DNA of 64,000 nucleotides. Source: Sphingobacterium sp. UBA2700 (GTDB lineage: Bacteria; Bacteroidota; Bacteroidia; Sphingobacteriales; Sphingobacteriaceae). This document shows positions 47,244-55,165 of the stretch, one piece after another; position 1 is the stretch's first letter; each line of letters opens with the position of its first letter. The translations under genes and the position numbers were made by a program. The notes under the pieces were generated by a model. The model did no database searches. It was not told the origin of the DNA and worked only from the letters and a program-made list of their open reading frames with translations. Where the stretch lies: assembly GCA_002354335.1 (NCBI GenBank), contig DELI01000029.1, positions 223,909-287,908 on the forward strand. The letters are read 5' to 3'.

Positions 47244-49388
47244 ATGAACAATATTAAGAAAACCATCTACATGTTAAGAAATCTCATCTTAGGTCTTTCA
47301 TTAATCTCTATCGTCGCTTGCGCAGCAAAGCCTCGCGTAGATTTGGAGCAGGAGGGCTTACAACTAAAACCGACAACACAGCATGGCGTAATCGTAAAAG
47401 AGCTTGCCAATTTATTGGAAAACTTCAGTTACAAACGCGTTTCGATGAACGATTCTATTTCTAATATTATTTTCAACAATTTAGTAGAAGGCTTAGATCA
47501 GGGAAGAAACTATTTATTACAGTCAGATATTGACGATTTCCAACAATTCAAAAATACCTTTGGACAAGATTTTAAAGAGGGTGACCTTTCGAGCGCTTTC
47601 TACATGTTCAACAAATATTCAGATCGCTACTTACAATGTTTGAACTATGCTTTAGAGCAAGTAGACGCACATCATGATTTTAGCAAAGATGAAAACTACA
47701 ATAGCTTTCGCGAAAAGCTACCGTGGTTCAAATCTGACGCTGAATTAAAAGATCAGTGGAGGAAACGTGTAAAATATGATCTATTGAACCTGAAGCTCAC
47801 AGCGGGCGACTCGGTTAAGCTCGATTTGGCGAAGAATAAAGAAACACTACGTAACCGTTATAAGAACCTGATTTCTCAAGCCTCCAAAGCAAATGCTAAT
47901 GATGCGTTCCAAATTATCATGACTGCATTTACAGCAGCGGTGGACCCCCACACCAACTACTACAATCCATCATTTGCGCAGGCATTTAACGAGAGCATGT
48001 CTAATACGTTAGAGGGAATTGGCGCACAACTACAGATGGAAAATGAGATGGTTACGATCAAGATGATCATCGCGGGAGGACCAGCATTCAAAGACAAAAC
48101 ATTACAGATTAACGATCGTATTGTCGCTGTAGCACAGGGCGACGGGGAGTTTGAAGATATCATCGGCTGGCGCTTAGATGCTGCTGTGGCGAAAATCAAA
48201 GGAAAGAAAGGTACCGTTGTACGTTTGAAAGTATTACCAGCGGGCGCAGAATTATCTACGGCACCAAAAATAGTGAAGTTGACACGTGAGAAAATCGTTC
48301 TTGAAGAAGAATCTGCAAAACGTGAGATCAAAACAATCAAAGGCGAAGATGGTAAGAACTATCGCGTAGGTATCATTAATCTACCGAAATTCTATATTGA
48401 CTTTGATGCTGTACGCCGTGGTGACCAAAATTATAAGAGTACTACCCGTGACGTAAGATTACTCCTAGATAGCTTAAAACAAGATGGTGTTGACGCTGTA
48501 TTGATGGACTTACGTAATAACGGGGGTGGTTCACTTCAAGAAGCAATCGAACTAACGGGTCTGTTTATCGACAAGGGTCCAGTAGTTCAAGTTCGCGATA
48601 CCAGAAACCGCGTTCAAGTAGACAGCGATCAAGAATCCGGTGTTAGTTGGGATGGTCCGTTTGGTGTCATCATAAACCGTTTCTCGGCATCTGCGTCGGA
48701 AATCTTTGCTGGCGCGATCCAAGATTATGGTCGTGGTATCGTTTTAGGTTCAACATCCTATGGTAAAGGTACGGTGCAAAACGCTGTGGATATGTCCAGA
48801 TTTATCAGTGCAACCAACAAGCTCTTAATCAAAGCTTCTGGCGAAAAGGATGCTGACACCCCAAATGGGGCACCGCAGTTCGGTCAGATTAATATTACCA
48901 TGGGTAAATTCTACCGTGTAACGGGAAGCAGCACCCAACACAAGGGTGTCGAACCTGATGTTACCTTCCCCACGCAATATTCCGCAGAGAAATTTGGCGA
49001 AAGTTCGGAACCATCGGCTTTACCTTGGGATCAGATCAAACCGTCGACCTTTTCGAAGATTACCGATTTAACATCCATCAACGCGCAGCTGAACCAGATA
49101 CACACAAAACGCATGCAGAAGTCTCCTGCTTATACCTTCTTACTCGAAGATATCGCTGAATTCAATAAAGTAGACGCTATGCCTTCGGTAAGCCTAAATG
49201 AGTCCAAACTAAAAGCAGAGCGTGAGACAAATCGATTAAAAAACCGCGACCGTATTAACAAGCAGTTGGCATTCCTAGGATTGCCGCTCTGGAATGAAGG
49301 GCAGCCGCAGCCAAAATTCGATTATGATTTCGTGCTGGAAGAAAGCGCTAACGTGCTAATCGATTATATCCGTCTAAATAAAAAGTAA
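47244..49388 (+). CDS. prc: Carboxy-terminal (tail-specific) protease, lipoprotein
   Basis: About 714 residues of the S41A family. It has a lipoprotein signal with lipobox before Cys (LISIVAC), an N-terminal Prc domain (DQGRNYLLQSDIDDF), a PDZ domain (about residues 230-320, LEGIGAQLQMEN and KDKTLQINDRIVAV) and the protease core. VLMDLRNNGGGSLQEAIELTGLF is followed by NRFSASASEIFAGA (catalytic Ser) and TSYGKGTVQ (catalytic Lys). A C-terminal DUF3340-like region follows. It degrades or trims periplasmic proteins. ATGs at 47244 and 47271 both give plausible signal peptides. Confidence 0.94.
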   Translation: MNNIKKTIYMLRNLILGLSLISIVACAAKPRVDLEQEGLQLKPTTQHGVIVKELANLLENFSYKRVSMNDSISNIIFNNLVEGLDQGRNYLLQSDIDDFQQFKNTFGQDFKEGDLSSAFYMFNKYSDRYLQCLNYALEQVDAHHDFSKDENYNSFREKLPWFKSDAELKDQWRKRVKYDLLNLKLTAGDSVKLDLAKNKETLRNRYKNLISQASKANANDAFQIIMTAFTAAVDPHTNYYNPSFAQAFNESMSNTLEGIGAQLQMENEMVTIKMIIAGGPAFKDKTLQINDRIVAVAQGDGEFEDIIGWRLDAAVAKIKGKKGTVVRLKVLPAGAELSTAPKIVKLTREKIVLEEESAKREIKTIKGEDGKNYRVGIINLPKFYIDFDAVRRGDQNYKSTTRDVRLLLDSLKQDGVDAVLMDLRNNGGGSLQEAIELTGLFIDKGPVVQVRDTRNRVQVDSDQESGVSWDGPFGVIINRFSASASEIFAGAIQDYGRGIVLGSTSYGKGTVQNAVDMSRFISATNKLLIKASGEKDADTPNGAPQFGQINITMGKFYRVTGSSTQHKGVEPDVTFPTQYSAEKFGESSEPSALPWDQIKPSTFSKITDLTSINAQLNQIHTKRMQKSPAYTFLLEDIAEFNKVDAMPSVSLNESKLKAERETNRLKNRDRINKQLAFLGLPLWNEGQPQPKFDYDFVLEESANVLIDYIRLNKK

Positions 49389-49427
49389 GGGATTTATCCA
49401 TTCTTTTAAGCTATAACAGAAGCCAAC

Positions 49428-49467
49428 AAAGGCTTATGGACAACGGGTTCATAAGCCTTTGTTTTTG
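49428..49467 (+). terminator. Intrinsic terminator after prc
   Basis: Perfect 11-bp stem (49428-49438 with 49450-49460), 11-base loop, followed by GTTTTTG. It lies 40 bases beyond the prc stop. Confidence 0.88.
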
Positions 49468-50849
49468 AAGCTTCCGCTCTTTAGGGCATCCGTAACGTAC
49501 AGTCCTTTACGATTCTGTGAGAACATCAACACCACATCAAAGTGTTATACCTTGAATAGAAAAGATGCTTTTTGTGTCCCATCGAGAAGAATTAAGTTTA
49601 ATAACGGAGCATGTTTTCCTCGGCGTATTCTTTCTCATGCTGACCCATTCTGACTGGGGCTATTCTTTCCCGCTGAGCTGTTGCGATTGTCACCTCATTT
49701 TCAATCAAGAAAAGTTCCAGCACCGTAGAACTTTACCGGATTGCTCGGCGGAACCTGCCAAGTAAAGCGTAGCGCCAGGATGAGCTTTACAATCAAGGAT
49801 TATCAAAGCGACGATTTCCTAGGTACGCTAGTCGGTATGCACCTATTTGGGATTTAGCCACCCATGCACCTCCTATAATGAGTATAATATTAAGGCTGCT
49901 TTTGACGTTTTGTGCTGTAACCTATACAGCAATGTATAAAACTTGACTGGGTGAAGGGATAGCCTAGCGGCTTCGATCCAAACTCTCGGTTCTCCAATTT
50001 CGGGACGATTGGGCACTCCATGATTTTCAGCAACCAAAAATTTATTTGCCAGATTCGCTGGGGTCATGAGTTTCGGAAACCTCCGGCCCAGCGAGGGGAT
50101 GTCCGGAAACAATCAAAGAGCTTTTGCGCAAATACATTTATTGATTCCATAATGTAATTTACTTGCCGAATGCCGATAATGTGATCATGCGGTCGGGGCA
50201 GCCCATAAGCGAGAGCCCGCACAGTGCAGTCCTGACCTCGGTTTCAATCGCCCGCCAGCCCACAAGCCATCTTCCTTAAAAGTTGCGAATTGGACAAAAA
50301 ATGAACTTTGTTGCCAATAGCTTGTTCAACTAATAATTCAGATGGATTTATGAAAACAACAAATAATGTTTCTTTAATAGATGCGAAGCGAACGGCCCGC
50401 AGGAAAAAGCGAGCTAAATGGTTGAAAAAACTATATTGTGTCGGACTCTCGGGCTACGCTTTGCAAATTATAGCTCCATTCCCGCAAAAGATAAAAAAAT
50501 CTCGTACACCCTAATCATTCTACCCTTATGTTTCTTTCAATCCTATTTGGACTTCTTTTTATAGCACTGGCGATTTTCATCGTCACCCGGATACGTAATA
50601 GCCGGCGCAAAAAATCATGAAGGTCGCAGTTCTACCGCAACTAGATTATGTATTAGCGGATTTCAACGCGCGACGTCAACCGAAGCGTGGGAGTGTCAGC
50701 CCGCGTCTATCTATTGGAGTGCTCAACCGATTTTCTCTAATCGTAAACGCGAATCGACGACGCATCTAATTAGAATGTATATTCCTTATATCATCTATAA
50801 AACCCTATATTAGCAAAACTGCCAAGACATTAGTAAATGTTGTTATACG
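49468..50849. other. Gene-poor stretch at the edge of the accessory region
   Basis: About 1.4 kb without a confidently recognised gene. It contains only short frames with no family I know, including one of 79 codons on the minus strand (49873-50112, needing a TTG start) and one of 54-68 codons on the plus strand (50308-50514), whose product is very basic (RTARRKKRAKWLKK). The GC content around 50.1-50.3 kb is higher than in the neighbours, which hints at decayed coding sequence. No tRNA was recognised. Confidence 0.5.
50528..50620 (+). CDS. Possible 30-residue membrane peptide
   Basis: A short frame encodes a hydrophobic helix (FLSILFGLLFIALAIFIVT) followed by a basic tail (RIRNSRRKKS). This is a typical single-pass small membrane protein layout with the positive-inside end at the C-terminus. 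No ribosome-binding site or promoter is visible and it sits in decayed DNA, so it could be fortuitous. Confidence 0.3.
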   Translation: MFLSILFGLLFIALAIFIVTRIRNSRRKKS

Positions 50850-50879
50850 AGAACCAGTCCGTATCTACGGATTGGTTCT
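50850..50879. repeat. 30-base inverted repeat (hairpin)
   Basis: A 14-bp stem with one G-T mismatch and a 2-base loop (AGAACCAGTCCGTA against TACGGATTGGTTCT). No T-run follows on the plus strand, and A/T residues precede it. It could be a weak terminator or a recombination or binding site next to the excisionase-like relic. Confidence 0.6.
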
Positions 50880-50919
50880 GTTGTTCAAGAATAAAATCCC
50901 TCACTTATTATTGCTTGCC

Positions 50920-51144
50920 CTACTCGAAGCTGGGGTAGGTGTAAAAAATGAACTGCTGTATATCAGGGAATATTTCCATCCACCCTTAAAGGGGAAATCT
51001 ACCTTTCAGGAGAACAGGTTTGCGAGAGTAGCATATCCGCAACGGACGTTACAACGATACAGAGATGACGGATCAATACCCTTTATCAAGCTCGAACGGA
51101 AAATCCTTTTCCTAGAAAGCGATATTATCAAGGTTAGAAGATAA
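50920..51144 (+). pseudogene. Relic of a helix-turn-helix (excisionase-like) protein
   Basis: The end of the frame (QRTLQRYRDDGSIPFIK then RKILFLESDI) matches the HTH_17/excisionase-like proteins that accompany Bacteroidota tyrosine recombinases. Just upstream the matching sequence LSGEQVCES lies in another frame, so a frameshift near 51030 splits the gene. No good start codon is seen. It is convergent with the integrase relic. Confidence 0.65.
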
Positions 51145-51192
51145 CTATCAGCGTTAGTTGATTGTCTGAAACTGTAACCGTATTGGCCAATT

Positions 51193-51225
51193 AAAAACAT
51201 CCCACTGCTTAAAGCGGTGGGATGT
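51193..51225 (-). terminator. Intrinsic terminator after integrase relic A
   Basis: Stem of about 14 bp (51197-51210 with 51212-51225, one wobble) and T5 on the minus strand. It lies just past the integrase stop at 51232. Confidence 0.75.
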
Positions 51226-51231
51226 ATTGTT

Positions 51232-52533
51232 TTACAGGCTTGCCACAAAAGACCCTTCCAATCCTTTAAATTTGTGCGATACCTTTTGCATATCCTTACC
51301 AACTTTTTCGTTGAGAATTTTGCATAAATCTGCGTGGTAGCAATGTTTTTATGTCCTAATATTTTGCTCAAACTCTCCAACGGAACACCCTCGCTCTAAA
51401 ACAATGTAGCAAATGAATGGCGTGCTAAATGAAAGCTTACTTTCTTATCTTTAAGGCAGTCAATCTGTTGAGATATTGTATTTAATCTATCATTGATAGA
51501 ACTGTTTGATGGAACAGGGAAAACCTTTCCGTCCTTTGCAAATCCTGCATACTTTTCGATTATCATTTTGGGAATATCCAAAAGCACTACAGGGGACGAT
51601 GTAGCTGTCTTTATCCTGCGTACAATAATCCACTGATTGCCGTCAAAGAACTCCTGAAGATTGGTGTTCTTAAGTCCTTTTATATCCGAATACGAAAGTC
51701 CCATAAAACGACTGAAAACAAACAAGTCTTTTACCATTTGGACTTTCTTTTTTTTCGCAGTTGAATGTTACAAGCCGTTCCAACTCGCTACGTATCAGAT
51801 AACACCTATCTTTGTCTATTTTACTATTCTTATACTCGCTGAACGGATTAAAAGCAAGGCGCTTTCTGCTCATTGCCAAACGGGAAAGGGTGATAAATCC
51901 AATCATATACAGCCAAATCGTATTATGCCCAATACTAAAAACGTTACGTAGATAGTAGTGAAAATCCTGTACAAAATCAGAAGTAAGGTCGTTGAATGAT
52001 AAGTCAGAATAACCGTATTTGACAAGGTTGAAATTCCGTAGGTGTTTTAACAGCGTTTTGTAGCTGGTGTGTGTACCTTTTTCCCGAAGCCCGCTGTTTA
52101 ACTTTTTTTCCAAAGTCTGCTATAAACTATTCATAAAAGTTGAAAAAAGTCAGTTCTCCGCTTTCCATCGCAAGAACGGCATTTTTAAGTTTAGCACTAT
52201 TTACCGTCCCCTCGTTCTTTAGGATTTAGAATAGCATTCCTCAATACCCATACGAATTTTGTCAAGTTTGCTGTTTGTGTCTTGGGGTTCTCGGCTTTTT
52301 CCTAAAACCCTACCCTACTTCAGATCCCAATTTGTTGCGTAAATATCAAGCTTTGTACCGAATGCAGGCTGTTTGCCGTTTTCGGGAATCCTGCACATAA
52401 CCACAACTTTTCCATTTTTCTTCGGGGCGTTCTTTTTAAGGTAGAACAATACCTTAAATGTTGATTTTTTTGTAGTTTCCATCCTCACAATTCTTAATGA
52501 TAAATTAAACCTGTGTAAGCTACGGAACAACAT
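51232..52533 (-). pseudogene. Tyrosine recombinase pseudogene, copy A
   Basis: A Bacteroidota phage/transposon integrase in pieces. The N-terminal arm-binding domain (52315-52533; TFKVLFYLKKNAPKKNGK, MCRIPENGKQPAFGTKLD) comes first. Then comes the SAM-like core-binding domain (51670-52113) and the catalytic domain (51396-51737; FSRFMGLSYSDIKGL with the catalytic Arg region replaced by F-x2-G, and HLARHSFATLF). An in-frame amber follows FATLF (51396-51398). The next piece has ESLSKILGHKNIATTQIYAK, and after another frame change KILNEKVGKDMQ ends at 51232. At least four lesions make it inactive. It is nearly identical to copy B at 58.3-59.5 kb. Confidence 0.9.
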
Positions 52534-52589
52534 AAAAAACTGTGAAGAAACCTGAAATATAGTATTTTAAAACTAATACTTCTGCTATT
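51321..52589. repeat. Direct repeat A (integrase segment)
   Basis: About 1.27 kb that recurs at 58271-59530 in the same orientation. Both copies begin at TGCATAAATC and end at CTTCTGCTATT; 51901-52136 lines up with 58851-59083 with few mismatches. The repeats cover the integrase from its catalytic end to about 60-70 bases upstream of its start. Confidence 0.9.
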
Positions 52590-53011
52590 CCCAGTAGAAT
52601 GGATTCTTGGTAGGACAAGTTAGGCATTGCGGTAATCCTTGCTCACCGAGAGGTGTTTTTGCTCGCTTAGGCGCCCCCTGTTAGATAGCAAATCTTTACG
52701 TGCTATAGAGATTAACGACAAAATGGCCCTCACGGAAAGACAACTCTAGGACGTTACAAAGCCTTGTGCGAACGATGGAGGTGTTAAACAACTGAATACC
52801 CATTACCAACATGCTTTTCATACCTCAAGAATACGTTATCGGTACGTCATCAGACCTCAAATGCAATTGATTGAGGGGCTGCAAGAGGCGAAGTAAAAGA
52901 CAATGCATTTTCGCAACGGGTCGAAAGCCATGAACCGAAGAGATGTTCCTTACCTGTGTAACTTTTTCAAAGTTTAGAGCTTTAAATATGTAAATAAGTA
53001 AGGAACAGAAA
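52590..53011. other. Non-coding or decayed stretch
   Basis: About 420 bases between integrase relic A and the terminator of the next operon. On the plus strand a fragment encoding THYQHAFHTSRIRYRYVIRP then QMQLIEGLQEAK and a stop (about 52800-52898) looks like the end of a lost gene, which I cannot name. No intact gene is present. Confidence 0.4.
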
Positions 53012-53042
53012 AGCGGGCGTCAAAATAAATTCGACGCCCGCT
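53005..53042 (-). terminator. Intrinsic terminator of the four-gene exported-protein operon
   Basis: Perfect 10-bp GC-rich stem (53012-53021 with 53033-53042), 11-base loop and TTTTC on the minus strand. It ends the operon that runs from 54988 to 53131. Confidence 0.8.
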
Positions 53043-53130
53043 CTACCCATCACCAAAACTATTTGGAATGAAGCACTAACTTGTGAAACGTAAATGAAAA
53101 AACATACTGACGAGCATTTTGAAAATAGAA

Positions 53131-53571
53131 TTAGTAATTTAAACTTTTAGAATACGTTTGGTTAACGATATCCGAAATATCATTTTCGATTTTTCCATTT
53201 ATTTCCGCCCTTAACTTAATGGTATAAGGAGTGTTATGACTACTCCCGCCAAACGTAACAATAATATTATCGAGAGGTTTTGTAGTTTCAACAGTTACTG
53301 TTTTATTACCAATCAAAAGTTCATTTTTTATTTGAATAACTCCTTGATTATCTTGTGTTATCCCATTTATCTTCCACGATGTACCTGAAACTTGCCCATT
53401 CATACTTCCTGTGAACACAAATGCCACTATGTCTTCCGAGGTAAGTCCAGGAGCGGAGAGGGTAAACTTTGCGGTTTTGCCTTTCTGTACGTCTGGACCG
53501 TCATCTTTTGAGCACGAAGTAAATGAGATCATTCCGACCATTACGACTGCGAATATTACTATTTTTTTCAT
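53131..53571 (-). CDS. Small lipoprotein of unknown function
   Basis: 146 residues. The lipoprotein signal ends before Cys20 (GMISFTSCSKDDG). The mature part is predicted beta-rich, with KTAKFTLSAPGLTSEDIVAFVF and TVETTKPLDNIIVTFGG, and no recognised family. Last of four tandem minus-strand genes that all encode exported products; the spacing to the previous gene is 24 bases. Confidence 0.75.
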   Translation of the reverse strand: MKKIVIFAVVMVGMISFTSCSKDDGPDVQKGKTAKFTLSAPGLTSEDIVAFVFTGSMNGQVSGTSWKINGITQDNQGVIQIKNELLIGNKTVTVETTKPLDNIIVTFGGSSHNTPYTIKLRAEINGKIENDISDIVNQTYSKSLNY

Positions 53572-53595
53572 CTGACTATAATTTTTATGTAACGT

Positions 53596-54039
53596 CTATT
53601 TTAATTGAATCTCAATCAATCCTTCCTCTAAAGCCGCAACGTTCTCGTCGTCGAAAATATCTTTAGATTTTAATTGAATGTTGGTCAAAAGTTCTTCCGT
53701 AGTACCCGAATGGTTTACGGTAATGGTAGATTTGGCAGCATTGAATTTCATTTTGGTTTCATTTACCCCTTTTACTGACTCCACATTGCCATTGAGTTTT
53801 TTTAACTTCGACAAATCGATTCCCGAAATCTGTAACATGGTTTGGTTGGCACCTGCGCCTTGTTTTTTATTGAGGAGCGACCTTACTTTACCGCCTGTTT
53901 TAGACGCTTTGTCGGCCGACTGCGCGGCTCTGTCAATGTGATTTACCGCTTTATCGAGTTTGTCTAAAAAGCTTTGTGCTTTTGCTCCCGATACACTGAT
54001 CAGGAACCCGAGAATGGATGTGAAAATAAATTTTCTCAT
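53596..54039 (-). CDS. Small exported protein of unknown function
   Basis: 147 residues. A Sec signal peptide ends after SGAKAQ. A helical segment follows (FLDKLDKAVNHIDRAAQSAD). The C-terminal half, VESVKGVNETKMKFNAAKS then TITVNHSGTTEELLTNIQ, recalls the beta-alpha-beta pattern of heavy-metal-associated domains but lacks the CxxC metal site. Part of the four-gene operon; function unknown. Confidence 0.72.
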   Translation of the reverse strand: MRKFIFTSILGFLISVSGAKAQSFLDKLDKAVNHIDRAAQSADKASKTGGKVRSLLNKKQGAGANQTMLQISGIDLSKLKKLNGNVESVKGVNETKMKFNAAKSTITVNHSGTTEELLTNIQLKSKDIFDDENVAALEEGLIEIQLK

Positions 54040-54064
54040 TGTTTTTTTGCTTTTAAATTGATTG

Positions 54065-54544
54065 TTATTTAATGGTATAGCGTAATCCTAATCCAAAACG
54101 AGAAGCATCGAAGTACGTTTCGTTTTCAATAAAAAAATACCGTGGCCGCCAATCCACACTTACCGCGATGGGCGCTTTCGGGATGACAAATTCAACGCCT
54201 AGCGGCGCCATTAGAGTGAATAGCGTGGTTCCCCCGCCAAAGGCCACAGAGGGGCCGGCGCCTAGGTGCCATGACAGTCCGTTAACGCCCGGGAAAGCGC
54301 TATTGTAACTATATACTCCGTGTACAAAGGTGGCGCCCCGTCCGAATAAAACAGCCGCTTCGCCCGCGTGATTGGGCGTGAAGAGATACTTCGCGTGTGG
54401 CCCCACCATGGTACCACCATCGCCCACGTCAATCAAAATTCCCCCACCCAATTTGTATTGGTTGCGTTCCGCTGTTTGCGCCGATACGCCAAGCACAAAA
54501 ACAAATACAGCCATTAAACATAAAAATGTGATTCTTTTTTGCAT
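54065..54544 (-). CDS. Exported outer-membrane beta-barrel-like protein
   Basis: 159 residues. A Sec signal ends after GVSAQ. Alternating glycine-rich and aromatic strands (YKLGGGILIDVGDGGTMVGP, HLGAGPSVAFGGGT, ISVDWRPRYFF-type segment PIAVSVDWRPRYFFIENE) end in RFGLGLRYTIK, the kind of C-terminus seen in small outer-membrane barrels. It is the second gene of the operon. Confidence 0.72.
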   Translation of the reverse strand: MQKRITFLCLMAVFVFVLGVSAQTAERNQYKLGGGILIDVGDGGTMVGPHAKYLFTPNHAGEAAVLFGRGATFVHGVYSYNSAFPGVNGLSWHLGAGPSVAFGGGTTLFTLMAPLGVEFVIPKAPIAVSVDWRPRYFFIENETYFDASRFGLGLRYTIK

Positions 54545-54574
54545 ACTGTGATTATTTAATATGATTTATTTGGT

Positions 54575-54988
54575 TTACTTTCTAAATAAAAAGGTGGATG
54601 AATTTCCATCGGCAGTAACTGTTAACGATAAATCGTCCCCAATTAATGTAATCGTAATATATTCTCCGACCTCGTCATCCACAACCTGATAAACGTTGCC
54701 GTTTTTCTTCCATCCGAACGAGGAAGTATCGGTACTGCAATCTGCACCTGTTTGGGGACTCTTCAACGATAATGTTATCTCCGATTTTGTCACCTTTAAA
54801 GTTGATTGGCCATAACACGTCACATTGGTAACATCCACGCTTTCGTTTCCGGCGGTAATGCGCTGCAATTTCCACAACCCCACAAGTGGATCCTGTTCCG
54901 AAATTTCATCTTTTGCACAGGATATCAATAAGAGAAATCCCGTTAACAAGAGAAGTGTCAAAATTGATCTTTTCATTTTCTTATGCAT
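54575..54988 (-). CDS. Lipocalin-like lipoprotein
   Basis: 137 residues (or 133 from the second ATG at 54976). The lipoprotein signal is LTLLLLTGFLLLISC, and LVGLWKLQRITAGNESVDV follows, the G-x-W opening typical of lipocalin-like (Lipocalin_4) Bacteroidota lipoproteins. Later segments are TLKVTKSEITLSLKS and EYITITLIGDDLSLT. It is the first gene of the four-gene operon, with a promoter candidate at 55014-55045. Confidence 0.8.
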   Translation of the reverse strand: MHKKMKRSILTLLLLTGFLLLISCAKDEISEQDPLVGLWKLQRITAGNESVDVTNVTCYGQSTLKVTKSEITLSLKSPQTGADCSTDTSSFGWKKNGNVYQVVDDEVGEYITITLIGDDLSLTVTADGNSSTFLFRK

Positions 54989-55013
54989 TTTATTTTTATG
55001 ATTTTGTTCAAAG

Positions 55014-55045
55014 CAAAGTTATAGCCTGCCACAATGCTGTACAAT
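55014..55045 (-). promoter_or_regulatory. Candidate promoter of the exported-protein operon
   Basis: On the minus strand ATTG (55045-55042), a 20-base spacer and TAACTTTG (55021-55014). The -7 element is perfect and the -33 element keeps the TTG core. It faces away from the kinase promoter. Confidence 0.55.
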
Positions 55046-55109
55046 TCTCCGAAAGCGGGATTTTTTTCTCCCCTTTTTGGAGGATTTTTCTCGACATGAT
55101 TCTTAATTG

Positions 55110-55142
55110 TTTGGATTCTAGGGAGGTGCGTTATTATATTTG
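55110..55142 (+). promoter_or_regulatory. Bacteroidota-type promoter of the two-component system
   Basis: TTTG (55110-55113), 21-base spacer and TATATTTG (55135-55142). The -7 element covers the alternative GTG start at 55142, so it supports the ATG at 55166 as the real start of the kinase. Confidence 0.65.
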
Positions 55143-55165
55143 TGGAAAAAATAAAACAATTCACC

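Noticed and set aside
49873..50112. 79-codon minus-strand frame as a gene
   Set aside because: It needs a TTG start, has no recognised family and lies in decayed DNA.
52590..53011. Transposase end suggested by the fragment with RIRYRYVIRP
   Set aside because: Too short and interrupted; no DDE or helix-turn-helix motif is visible.
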